Shown: positions 1 through 7,604, counted from the first letter of the stretch. The stretch is 10,161 bases of DNA from Bacteroidales bacterium (GCA_031264975.1 JAISDH010000107.1:1-10161); one strand, 5' to 3'. Numbers and translations: made by a program. Notes: a model not told the origin generated them from the sequence alone.

Positions 1-53
1 ATATTTAGATAGCTTCTTCCAATGTCAGAAAGTGGTTTAAATAGTTTTTATAT

Positions 54-317
54 CGTCGCAATCTCGCGACGAGAAGAAAAATACTTTTTTAGGTCGTCGC
101 AACTATGCGACGAGAGGAAAAACACTTTTTCAAGTCGTCGCAACTATGCGACGTGAAGAAAAACACTTTTTCAAGTCGTCGCAACTATGCGACGAGAAGA
201 AAAATACTTTTTCAAGTTGTCGCAACTATGCGACGAGAAGAGAAACACTTTTTCAAGTCGTCGCAATTATGCGACGAGAAGAAAAATACTTTTTAAGTCC
301 GTCGCAACTACGCGACG
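54..317. repeat. Tandem array of seven palindromes at an exact 41-bp period
   Basis: Seven copies of an 18-base palindrome, consensus CGTCGCAACTATGCGACG, start at 54, 95, 136, 177, 218, 259 and 300, each exactly 41 bases after the last. Each copy can form a stem of 6-7 bp with a loop of 4-6 bases. The 23-base segments between them are near-identical (consensus AGAAGAAAAA, Y, ACTTTTTCAAGT) and contain a second dyad, A5-CAC-T5. The array lies wholly inside the window, 85 bases beyond the stop codon of the membrane-protein gene at 403-846. The separating segments are not unique, so this is not CRISPR. Since 41 is not a multiple of 3, it is not a peptide repeat. Its role is unknown: a protein-binding array, RNA 3'-end hairpins, or a selfish repeat are all possible. 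Confidence 0.95.
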
Positions 318-402
318 ACAGTATTTACAGGATTAATGGGTATAAATAATGATTAATACTTATCCCTTTCGTCCTTTACACCCTTACCTTTTCCGAAAAA
401 CA

Positions 403-846
403 TTATCCAAAGATATTTGCGGTAAGGAGTCCAACGGCGGTAAATCTGCAAAGACGACCAATAAACATCATGATAAATACGGGAGCGGGCTTAAATCGTA
501 GAAAACCCAGCGCCAGGGCGATTAAATCTCCAATAAACGGAAGCCATGCAAATGCGGCGGCAATAATACCTGCCTTCTTCACCTTGTATTGGAATTTCTC
601 AATATCTTCTTTGCTCTTTTTAAAATACTTCTCTACCCATTTCCATTTCCCTAAATATCCAAGTCCGTATGTGGTTAACCCTCCCAGGAAATTTCCGGCA
701 GTTGCAACAATAATACACGTCCAGACGTCAAATTTCAGGAAAATCAAAGCAGATAACACAATATCCGAACTGAGCGGAACAATAGTAGATGCAAAAAACG
801 AAGACAAAAACAATCCCAAATAACCTAATTCTATAAACTTTTCCAT
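403..846 (-). CDS. DedA/YqaA-type small membrane protein (VTT / SNARE-associated family)
   Basis: This is a 147-residue integral inner-membrane protein resembling the YqaA branch of the DedA (VTT) family. Several DedA relatives affect envelope homeostasis, and some recycle lipid carriers such as undecaprenyl phosphate; the substrate here is unknown. Numbering from the ATG at 846, the N-terminal segment YLGLFLSSFFASTIVPLSSD has the family's G-x-G-L-F start and the proline in the re-entrant helix. GNFLGGLTTYGLGYLGKWKW is the typical glycine-rich stretch, followed by a charged cytoplasmic loop and then WLPFIGDLIALALGFLR, the second re-entrant motif. The last helix carries the family's GRLCRF signature. 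An in-frame TTG at 855 would add three residues; I prefer ATG because TTG starts are rare. The gene follows the ABC permease by 34 bases and is probably cotranscribed with it. About 150 residues is normal for YqaA-type members. Confidence 0.85.
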   Translation of the reverse strand: MEKFIELGYLGLFLSSFFASTIVPLSSDIVLSALIFLKFDVWTCIIVATAGNFLGGLTTYGLGYLGKWKWVEKYFKKSKEDIEKFQYKVKKAGIIAAAFAWLPFIGDLIALALGFLRFKPAPVFIMMFIGRLCRFTAVGLLTANIFG

Positions 847-880
847 AATATCCAATGTGTTTTATATACTTGTATCTGTG

Positions 881-2107
881 TTATGATTCGCTCTCTTTTA
901 CGTCCATTACGTCGCGAAACACGTTTCCAATAAGCATAAAGCAAAGTACGAGCGTCATAATGGCAAATCCGGGAACAACGGCAAGGTATGCGTAATCAAG
1001 AATAATATATCCGTAATTCTCCTTTATCATTGTCCCCCACGACGGCATGGGGGGTTGTACGCCTATGCCAAGAAAACTTAAACTTGCTTCCGTCAAAATT
1101 GCCGAAGCAAAATTTGCAGTAGCCACCACAATAATGGTTCCGGTGATATTGGGAAGAATATGTTTAAAGATAATAGTCAGCTTGCCAAATCCCAATGCTT
1201 TGGAAGATTCTACAAATTCCTTCTCCCGCAAACTGATAACCTGTCCTCGCACGACACGCGCAATATCAACCCACATGGTAAGTCCAATGGCAATAAATAT
1301 CTGCCAGAATCCCGTCCCCAGTACAAAACTGATAGCAATCACCAGCAACAACGTAGGGATAGACCAAACAACATTGATAAACCACATGATAACGTCATCG
1401 ACAATCCCTCGAAAATACCCGGAAATAGCGCCTAAAAAGACGCCAATCACCAAAGCAATAAACACAGAAACAAACCCGACCGACAAACTAACCCTTGCGC
1501 CGATAATCAGTTGACTTAATACATCACGCCCATAACGGTCGGTTCCCAGATAGTATGTTTTATTCTTGATACATTGTTTAACTCTTGCCTGTAATTCAGC
1601 AACAGGAACATGATATACGTTGTTGTGAATATCTTGGAATGTACAATTCTTGCCGTCCGATAAAACAGGGACGCCTTCTTTGAGAGGATATAGTACGTCG
1701 GCGAGGTTATATCGTGCGATATTATAAGGCGGCGATTCATTAAATAATGTTACCACAACCGAATCCGCAGAAAAGAAACAGGAAGATACCGGTATGGAAA
1801 TAGAGGTTCCGGGCTGTCCGAAGAGCATTTTCTGTAGACTGTTCCGTTTTTCTTCGGGATGATTTTTCGCAATCTGCAGGAAGGAAACTTTGGACAGGGG
1901 TTTGAGTAAACGAACTTCCAATATCTGTTCATTGGCGTGCGGAGTGCTGTCCGGTGTAATCAAATAACCCAATACCGCCATGATTGTAACGGTAACTAAA
2001 AAACAAAGCAAAACCATCCCTTGCCTGTTCTTGCGAAATTTCCGCCAGGCAATTGCTTGTAATGATTGTGCTTCATACTTTTTCTTCCCTTGAAAGAATA
2101 ACCTCAT
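881..2107 (-). CDS. DppC/OppC-type ABC transporter permease
   Basis: This 408-residue inner-membrane protein is a binding-protein-dependent ABC permease of the peptide/nickel (DppC/OppC) family. Residues 31-50 form the first membrane helix. Residues 51-185 are a long periplasmic segment. The family motif LGTDRYGRDVLSQLIIGAR spans 187-205 and precedes the transport core. The cytoplasmic EAA loop that docks to the ATPase is at about 299-320 (EFVESSKALGFGKLTIIFKH), and SLSFLGIGVQPPMPSWG at 342-358 is a second family hallmark. Usual DppC proteins are near 300 residues; the extra length is almost all in the periplasmic segment between helix 1 and the GTDxxGRD motif. No partner permease (DppB), ATPases or binding protein lie beside it, so it must work with subunits encoded elsewhere. 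The substrate is probably peptides but is not shown by sequence. A hairpin at 2123-2149 ends 16 bases before its ATG. Confidence 0.93.
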   Translation of the reverse strand: MRLFFQGKKKYEAQSLQAIAWRKFRKNRQGMVLLCFLVTVTIMAVLGYLITPDSTPHANEQILEVRLLKPLSKVSFLQIAKNHPEEKRNSLQKMLFGQPGTSISIPVSSCFFSADSVVVTLFNESPPYNIARYNLADVLYPLKEGVPVLSDGKNCTFQDIHNNVYHVPVAELQARVKQCIKNKTYYLGTDRYGRDVLSQLIIGARVSLSVGFVSVFIALVIGVFLGAISGYFRGIVDDVIMWFINVVWSIPTLLLVIAISFVLGTGFWQIFIAIGLTMWVDIARVVRGQVISLREKEFVESSKALGFGKLTIIFKHILPNITGTIIVVATANFASAILTEASLSFLGIGVQPPMPSWGTMIKENYGYIILDYAYLAVVPGFAIMTLVLCFMLIGNVFRDVMDVKESES

Positions 2108-2122
2108 TTGATTCTATAATGA

Positions 2123-2149
2123 AAGAGGAAGACATAACATCTTCCTCTT
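2123..2149 (-). terminator. 10-bp hairpin between the OmpA-family gene and the ABC permease
   Basis: AAGAGGAAGA (2123-2132) and TCTTCCTCTT (2140-2149) form a perfect 10-bp stem with a 7-base loop. It lies 25 bases past the stop codon of the upstream gene and 16 bases before the permease ATG. On the minus strand the stem is followed by TCATTATAG rather than a clean T-run, so it is a weak intrinsic terminator. It may instead be an attenuator, a processing site or a translation-control hairpin. Confidence 0.6.
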
Positions 2150-2173
2150 CTTGCCTATGGATAATAGTTTATT

Positions 2174-4693
2174 TTATTTATTAAAGATAAGTTTTCCTTC
2201 TTCCTTATTTATGGTATAACTTCCAAATTCTTCTTCAAACGTTTTACTTCCGATAATAACAGGTTCTTTTTGTTCTTTTATTACTGTCATTTCAACATTT
2301 TCCAGAACTTCGTCTCCGATTTGAAAAGTATTGAGATAGACAATGGATTTGTCTATGATAGTACCGTCTTCCGGTACAATAGCTTTATCTTTCAATTCAA
2401 AATCTCCAACCTTGATAATGGCGTCTTTTAGAAACCGCATCGCCTGGTCGTATGAAATGGAGGCTTTCGCAACGTTCGGTTCAATCATGAATCGAAGCGT
2501 TTTGCTATTCGCATAACATGTTCCATAAACCAGATTATCTTGTGTTTCTATTGGGATGAAACTTTGAGAAACAATATTGATAACCGCTACGCTTGCATCA
2601 AGTAATGGTTCAATATTTTCTTTAGGAATATAATCGTCCCGCAGAATAAGAAATTCTGTACGACGATTCAAATCGTGAGCCGCTTCCTGTTCGTTTCTTG
2701 ATTTCAATGAATTGATAAATTCCCCACTCAATACCGTTCCTTTCTTGAACGTATAACCACGAGAAACAATATCCTTGTCTAATACTCTGGGAGCACGTTC
2801 TCCATATCCTTTTGCAATTAAGCGGTCAGGGTCAATTCCCGACTCTATTAAAAACCGAATGGATGATTCAGCTCTACGTTGCGATAAAGTATCATTGGTC
2901 ATCGGAATGGGACGAATGTCCGTATGAGAACGTAACTCAATGACAAAGGTAGGATTATCTTCCATGATTTGTAATAACCCACGTAAAGAATCCTCATATT
3001 GAGGTTTCAAATCCCATTTTGCGAGGTCAAATAAAATATCGGGCAATATAACAGGTTCTTTCGGCACGGGGTCAATAATAAAATCATGTTTCAAATCTTT
3101 ATTTTCAGTCAACCCCACTGTAGTTTCTCTTCCTTTAGCATTGTCGTTTTCGTAATACCCTGTCTTCTGCACGATGATTTCATAAGTTAATTCGCCCAAC
3201 ACTTTTGTTTTGTCGAAACTGTAATAACCTCGAATGTCGGTAGTGGTTTTATAGGAAGTTCCATCCGATGTGGTCAAAATAACTGTTACTCCGTCAACAA
3301 ATTGCCGCGTTACGCTGTCTCTTATAAATCCGGCAAGAGTAAACATCAACGGAGGAAGTTTAAACGACCAAATATCATCCATTCCTCTCCCGCCCGGACG
3401 GTTTGAAGTAAAATATCCTTTCTCTATAAATGGAAATCCCGAAACAGGATCCATTACAAGCGTATGGTCAAACAAAATAGCATAGTCGTCAGATTCCGAA
3501 TTGATAGGATATTTCAAGTTTTCAGCGGGAGTCCATTCATTATTGATATATTGAGATTTGAAAATGTCATATCCTCCCAAACCAACGTGTCCTTTGGAAG
3601 CAAAATAAAGCGTTGAATCATCTTCAAGCGCAGGAAACATATCATGGTCATTGCTATTAATATTCTTGCCCAGGTTCGTTAAATTACCAAAAGGTCTTGC
3701 CTTTTTATCTCTGGAGACAGACCAAATATCATATCCTCCCATTGTTCCGTGCATATCGGATGCAAAATAGAGCGTTAATTCGTCAGAAGAAATGGAAGGA
3801 TGAACATAATCAAAAGAATCGGGACCTAATATAATTTCTTCGGGAGCTCCCCATGATTTTCCTTTTCTTGTTACCTGATAAATTTTACAGTAAGAAATTG
3901 TTTTCTTTTCATTCGGACAACGGGTAAAATACAGGGTTGTTCCTTTGGGATTAAAAGAAGATTCCCCTTCATTTGCTTCCGTATTTACAATATTTTCATT
4001 GTCCAATACGACAGGCGTAGTCCATTCTCCCGGAAAGTCAACCAATTTACTTTTGGGTTTATTTGATACATACAAATCGGAAAATGATTGTCCCGACCAT
4101 ACATCCTCGCCTTTTCCCGTACTTCCTTCACGAGAAGAAGTAAACACAAGTTGGTTTTCTTTACCGGGAACACCCCACGAGGGCGACCATTCGCTTTGTG
4201 GGGTATTAAATTTTTTCATATTCTCAATTTCGTGACGCGTTGGATTATTAATCCACTGTGGCGCCAATTTGGAGGATTCTATCCGCGAATCTATTCGAGG
4301 GTCATTAGGACGGACTTGCTTGTACTTTTCATAGTACTGTAAAGCGGAAGGATAATCTTTTTTTATCCTATAGATGTCTCCCAATCGGATAAATATCAAA
4401 GGATTATCTTTTTGATAATTCACCTTCTCTAATCTAAGATATTGTTGTTCCGCTTTTTTAAGGTCGCCCATCATTGAGTATGATTCCGCCATACGAAACA
4501 TGATTCTCCGTCTTTCAACAGGATTCTTTTTTACTTTACCATACGCTTTTTTATACATATCGGCAGCGATTTTGTATTGAAACGTACTAAATAATTTATC
4601 TGCTTCAGTAGCCGGCGATTTTTGGGCGACCGATATACTGCTGAATATCAATGTGAAAATAAACAAATAACTACATCTTCGAACTAACTCCAT
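2174..4693 (-). CDS. PorE-like periplasmic TPR-PD40-OmpA protein with degenerate retropepsin-like tail
   Basis: This 839-residue exported protein starts with a signal peptide (hydrophobic 8-22, likely cleaved after SVAQ). A TPR-type helical region at about 25-140 is followed by PD40/WD40-like propeller repeats at about 165-445, marked by three ASDxxGxxGGYDIW-type motifs at 311, 365 and 429. A carboxypeptidase-regulatory-like beta domain lies at about 450-540. An OmpA C-terminal peptidoglycan-binding domain at about 548-685 carries HTD (590-592) and NRR (676-678), the usual peptidoglycan contacts. This domain order matches PorE of the type IX secretion system, but there is no lipobox cysteine and no porP neighbour, so the PorE role is inference. 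Residues about 717-839 look like a retropepsin fold with the catalytic DTG replaced by EPN. It probably anchors an envelope complex to peptidoglycan. Generic OmpA-family protein is the safe name. Confidence 0.9.
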   Translation of the reverse strand: MELVRRCSYLFIFTLIFSSISVAQKSPATEADKLFSTFQYKIAADMYKKAYGKVKKNPVERRRIMFRMAESYSMMGDLKKAEQQYLRLEKVNYQKDNPLIFIRLGDIYRIKKDYPSALQYYEKYKQVRPNDPRIDSRIESSKLAPQWINNPTRHEIENMKKFNTPQSEWSPSWGVPGKENQLVFTSSREGSTGKGEDVWSGQSFSDLYVSNKPKSKLVDFPGEWTTPVVLDNENIVNTEANEGESSFNPKGTTLYFTRCPNEKKTISYCKIYQVTRKGKSWGAPEEIILGPDSFDYVHPSISSDELTLYFASDMHGTMGGYDIWSVSRDKKARPFGNLTNLGKNINSNDHDMFPALEDDSTLYFASKGHVGLGGYDIFKSQYINNEWTPAENLKYPINSESDDYAILFDHTLVMDPVSGFPFIEKGYFTSNRPGGRGMDDIWSFKLPPLMFTLAGFIRDSVTRQFVDGVTVILTTSDGTSYKTTTDIRGYYSFDKTKVLGELTYEIIVQKTGYYENDNAKGRETTVGLTENKDLKHDFIIDPVPKEPVILPDILFDLAKWDLKPQYEDSLRGLLQIMEDNPTFVIELRSHTDIRPIPMTNDTLSQRRAESSIRFLIESGIDPDRLIAKGYGERAPRVLDKDIVSRGYTFKKGTVLSGEFINSLKSRNEQEAAHDLNRRTEFLILRDDYIPKENIEPLLDASVAVINIVSQSFIPIETQDNLVYGTCYANSKTLRFMIEPNVAKASISYDQAMRFLKDAIIKVGDFELKDKAIVPEDGTIIDKSIVYLNTFQIGDEVLENVEMTVIKEQKEPVIIGSKTFEEEFGSYTINKEEGKLIFNK

Positions 4694-4913
4694 AACATTT
4701 GTAATTTATAATATTTTAATTTGCTAAAGTATAAAAAAAATCAATACGTAAGGTCGATAAATTTATTTTTATTCCAAGCATGCTTAATAAACAAAGAAAC
4801 ATATATGAGAACATCATTAATTTATATCAATATTTTGATTTATTCATGTAAATAAAAGACGTCATTTTGTAATATAATTCATTCTATATACCATTATTCC
4901 ATATATCATTATA
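4694..4913. other. AT-rich intergenic region
   Basis: These 220 bases separate the phosphotransacylase gene from the OmpA-family gene. They are very AT-rich and have stop codons in all frames. A TACTTTAG stretch on the minus strand (4724-4731) has one mismatch to the Bacteroidota -7 box and lies 31 bases before the ATG at 4693, so it is a possible promoter; I see no convincing -33 TTTG. There is no butyrate kinase gene or recognisable remnant here. Confidence 0.5.
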
Positions 4914-5822
4914 TCATTTTGCTGACAACGCAGCTAATGCGATTGAATACATTTTAGATTTTGCAGAATCTCCACGTGAAGTAAGTATACAGGGTACTTT
5001 TGCCCCCATAACCATAGCGCCCAACTCTCCATTGGCAAGTTTTGTATTGCTTTTGTAAAAAATATTTCCTGACTCGATATTTGGAAATAACAACCCGTCA
5101 GCATCTCCGGCAACTATACCTGTCAATTTCTTGATAGAAGCGCTTTCCTTGTCCAATGCTGTGTCCAAACTGAGTGGTCCATCTACATACGCACCTTTAA
5201 TCTGTCCTCGTTCCGCCATTTTTGAAATTATTGCAGCATCAACACAGGCTTGCATACCGGGCAACATTTGTTCCGTAGCTGCAATAACAGCAATTTTTGG
5301 CTTGTCTATTTGAAGCGCTTTTGCCGTTTGGATTAAATAATTTGTCATTGCAATTTTTTGCGTCAAGTCCGGCGCAGGAATAATAGCAACATCACTGCAT
5401 AGTAATAACTTATGATATGCCGGCGTTTCAATAACCGTAACATGCGATAAAATAGCTTTTGACGTCGGCATTAATCCGGTCTCTTTATTCAAGATTGCCC
5501 GCATATACTTATCCGTACTCAACAGTCCTTTCATCAGGATGTCTCCTTCTCCTTGCTTGATTAAAGAAACGGCAAGAAAACCTGCTTTCTGTTCGTCAGC
5601 TTCCTGAACAATATGAAATTTGCTACTGTCAAAATTATGCAACTTGCATACTTCTTTTATTATTTTCTTATCTCCTACAAGTGTCGCATCTACGATTCCC
5701 GCTTCTATTGCTTTATAGACAGCTTCAATGGTATGTTCATCATTCGCATACGCTACAATCAGTCGTTTTTTTGGATTCGCTTTTACAGTTTCCAGTATTT
5801 GATTTAATTTTGTAATAGACAT
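4914..5822 (-). CDS. ptb: Phosphate butyryltransferase / acetyltransferase family enzyme
   Basis: This 302-residue cytoplasmic enzyme belongs to the phosphate acetyl/butyryltransferase (PTA_PTB) family, which exchanges CoA and phosphate on a short-chain acyl group, for example butyryl-CoA plus phosphate to butyryl phosphate plus CoA. The length is normal for stand-alone Ptb proteins. Family features include RLIVAYANDEHTIEAV near the N terminus, GDILMKGLLSTDKYMRAIL in the first half, VDGPLSLDTALD near residue 215, GDADGLLFPNIESGNIFYK, and the C-terminal LTSRGDSAKSKMYSIALA, which is diagnostic of the Ptb group. Ptb normally works with butyrate kinase (buk), often the adjacent gene, but no buk is present on either side. 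The gene is 73 bases after frr with no promoter box visible in the gap, so readthrough from the pyrH unit is likely. The acyl chain preferred (butyryl, isobutyryl, acetyl) cannot be read from sequence. Confidence 0.9.
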   Translation of the reverse strand: MSITKLNQILETVKANPKKRLIVAYANDEHTIEAVYKAIEAGIVDATLVGDKKIIKEVCKLHNFDSSKFHIVQEADEQKAGFLAVSLIKQGEGDILMKGLLSTDKYMRAILNKETGLMPTSKAILSHVTVIETPAYHKLLLCSDVAIIPAPDLTQKIAMTNYLIQTAKALQIDKPKIAVIAATEQMLPGMQACVDAAIISKMAERGQIKGAYVDGPLSLDTALDKESASIKKLTGIVAGDADGLLFPNIESGNIFYKSNTKLANGELGAMVMGAKVPCILTSRGDSAKSKMYSIALAALSAK

Positions 5823-5895
5823 ATTAATTTATTTCTTTTTTTTTACTGTTTTTTTTATCTTATTTTTGGTTCAATTGTTCCATATAATAGAGGAA

Positions 5896-6459
5896 CTAAA
5901 TTGTCATTATCTCTTTTTCTTTAGTTTCCATGTATTTATCCGCTTTAGCGATAAATTCGTCGGTTGTTTTTTGAACATCGGTTTCTAATTTTTTAATTTC
6001 GTCTTCCGAAACGCCGGAATCTTTCAATTCTTTTGCTTTTGCATTTGCATTACGACGAATATTGCGAATGTTTACTTTTACCTGTTCAACTTCCTGTTTC
6101 ACCTTTTTAACAAGGTCTTTACGACGTTCTTCTGTCAATGCGGGAACGATAACTCTAATGAGTTCGCCATTATTTTGCGGATTAAAACCTAAATTAGCCG
6201 CCATAATTGCCTTTTCGATAAGCGGAATCTGTTTTTTTTCCCAAGGCTGTATGGTAATTTGTTTTGGGTCGGGAACGGCAAGGCTTGCTATCTGTTCAAT
6301 AGGCGTCATTGTTCCGTAGTAATCTACTTTTATTCCTTCTAGCATTTTTGTGTGCGCTTTTCCTGCACGAATTTTTTCCAATTCCTTTTCCAGGAATCCT
6401 AATGCGTTTTGCATATCTTCTTTCATGTTGGATAAACATGAGCTACAACTTTCTGTCAT
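5896..6459 (-). CDS. frr: Ribosome recycling factor
   Basis: This 187-residue cytoplasmic protein is ribosome recycling factor, which with EF-G splits the post-termination 70S ribosome so the subunits can be reused. The family length is about 185. Domain I sequences include LEKIRAGKAH (28-36), and the domain II start DYYGTMTPIEQIASLAVPD (46-64) is characteristic. The most conserved block is VPALTEERRKDLVKKVKQE (105-123), followed by IRNIRRNAN (131-139), whose arginines contact rRNA in the long helical bundle. The start at 6459 gives the family length; a downstream Met (residue 12) would remove part of the first helix. The N terminus carries a C-x-x-C pair (Cys5, Cys8) that I do not expect in this family. 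It lies 18 bases after the 2TM protein gene in the pyrH unit, consistent with the common pyrH-frr linkage in bacteria. Confidence 0.97.
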   Translation of the reverse strand: MTESCSSCLSNMKEDMQNALGFLEKELEKIRAGKAHTKMLEGIKVDYYGTMTPIEQIASLAVPDPKQITIQPWEKKQIPLIEKAIMAANLGFNPQNNGELIRVIVPALTEERRKDLVKKVKQEVEQVKVNIRNIRRNANAKAKELKDSGVSEDEIKKLETDVQKTTDEFIAKADKYMETKEKEIMTI

Positions 6460-6477
6460 ATTGATTCGGATTTTAAT

Positions 6478-6834
6478 TTACAATTTATCTTGATTTGGAT
6501 AGTCTTCTGTTTGTTGCTGTTTTTTTTCCTGTTGTTCTTTCAAATATTTTATTTCTTTTTCCACATACGTCTTGTCCCATTTGTAAACAATCAAATAATG
6601 CGCAATGACGCATATACACCATGCTAAAGTAATAAAAAGAATGGCATTGCAAGCCGGTTGCTCCAAGTTGTTCGCTCTGAAGATAAAAAACCAAAATAAC
6701 CACATCAAAATACATGCTAATATGTAAATAGTGATATGGATTTTAAACCCAACTCTTTGCTTTGCTTTTTTAACGAGAGGCTCTTCTTTCTGCAAATGGA
6801 TGTCCTCTTGACTTATTATTTTATCTTCTTTCAT
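6478..6834 (-). CDS. 2TM-domain membrane protein
   Basis: This 118-residue protein has a charged N-terminal tail, two membrane helices (about 31-52, YILACILMWLFWFFIF, and about 64-84, AILFITLAWCICVIAHYLIV) and a lysine/glutamine-rich coiled C-terminal tail. The segment VGFKIHITIYILACILMWL before and within the first helix, plus the second-helix pattern, match the 2TM domain family (Pfam 2TM) common in Bacteroidota. Its function is unknown; in some members the domain is fused to LytTR or histidine-kinase regulators, which suggests a membrane-anchoring role. It sits 13 bases after pyrH and 18 bases before frr, so it is almost certainly cotranscribed with them. Whether it affects translation or nucleotide metabolism is unknown; the linkage may be just operon packing. 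Confidence 0.82.
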   Translation of the reverse strand: MKEDKIISQEDIHLQKEEPLVKKAKQRVGFKIHITIYILACILMWLFWFFIFRANNLEQPACNAILFITLAWCICVIAHYLIVYKWDKTYVEKEIKYLKEQQEKKQQQTEDYPNQDKL

Positions 6835-6847
6835 TGGTATATAATCA

Positions 6848-7552
6848 TTAATGTATCAATGTTCCTATATTTTCGCCCATAATAATTTTTTTCAAATTGC
6901 CTTCTCTATTCATATCAAAAACAATAATGGGCATATTATTTTCTCTACAAAGGGTAAATGCGGTTAAATCCATGATATGTAATTCTTTCTCATAAGCCTG
7001 TTCAAAAGAAATATCATTGTATTTAACGGCGTCCTTATATTTCTCAGGGTCTTTATCATATACTCCATCCACCCTTGTTCCTTTTAACAACGCATCGGCT
7101 TTAATTTCAACACTTCTTAATGCGCCTCCTGTATCTGTTGTAAAGAAAGGATTGCCTGTTCCGCCGGCAATAATAACTACATGACCGGATTCCATGAAAT
7201 CAATGGCTTTTCTGCTGCTCATTTTTTCACAAACAGGCTCTACTGCCAAACCGGATAAAATAACCGACTTAACTTGTCTGTGTTCCAGCTCTCCCTGCAA
7301 CGCCATACTATTAATAATCGTCGCAAGCATTCCCATATAATCCCCCTGTATACGATCAAATCCTTTGTTTATCCCTTCCAATCCTCGAAAAATATTTCCA
7401 CCTCCAATTACTATCCCAATTTGTGTATCTATATCATAAATAGATTTTATTTCCGAGGCAAAATAACAAAGTATGTCGGGATTTATTCCTTGCAGACTGT
7501 TTCCACTTAAAGACTCTCCGCTAATTTTCAATAATATCCTCTTATATTTCAT
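6848..7552 (-). CDS. pyrH: UMP kinase
   Basis: This 234-residue cytoplasmic enzyme phosphorylates UMP to UDP with ATP, the pyrimidine step feeding UTP and CTP synthesis. It belongs to the amino-acid-kinase fold, unlike eukaryotic UMP/CMP kinase. Visible motifs are the N-terminal LLKISGESL (7-15), the phosphate-binding GGGNIFRG (50-57), GDYMGMLAT (70-78) at the UMP site, GGTGNPFFTTDT (130-141), and KGTRVDGVYDKDP (157-169). The length matches the family. After TTDT the sequence is GGALRSVEI, where most relatives have alanines at the two glycines. The ATG at 7552 is preceded by a clear -7 box at 7602-7609, and the gene heads the unit pyrH, 2TM protein, frr and probably ptb. A 9-bp inverted repeat overlaps that promoter, which could be an operator. 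Confidence 0.97.
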   Translation of the reverse strand: MKYKRILLKISGESLSGNSLQGINPDILCYFASEIKSIYDIDTQIGIVIGGGNIFRGLEGINKGFDRIQGDYMGMLATIINSMALQGELEHRQVKSVILSGLAVEPVCEKMSSRKAIDFMESGHVVIIAGGTGNPFFTTDTGGALRSVEIKADALLKGTRVDGVYDKDPEKYKDAVKYNDISFEQAYEKELHIMDLTAFTLCRENNMPIIVFDMNREGNLKKIIMGENIGTLIH

Positions 7553-7577
7553 GTATTTATATTCATCAATCTCTTTG

Positions 7578-7604
7578 TTGCAAATACTAAATTACTATTT
7601 GCAA
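7578..7604. promoter_or_regulatory. 9-bp inverted repeat overlapping the pyrH promoter (possible operator)
   Basis: TTGCAAATA (7578-7586) and TATTTGCAA (7596-7604) are perfect reverse complements separated by 9 bases. The right arm overlaps the -7 box by three bases and the left arm lies about 18-24 bases downstream of it, around or just past the expected transcription start. The layout suits a repressor site or a leader hairpin, but no regulator is identified. Confidence 0.35.

Noticed and set aside
54..317. CRISPR array
   Set aside because: The segments between palindromes are near-identical instead of unique, and no cas gene is present.
105..349. Repeat-peptide genes on the plus strand (MRREEKHFF... 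repeats)
   Set aside because: The 41-base period shifts frame in each copy, so overlapping frames show the same peptides; this is a by-product of the DNA repeat.
853..855. TTG start for the DedA/YqaA-type gene
   Set aside because: An ATG three codons downstream keeps the whole family region and is the more likely start.
1047..1514. Plus-strand open frames opposite the ABC permease and other genes
   Set aside because: They are antisense to well-supported genes and show no recognisable domain.
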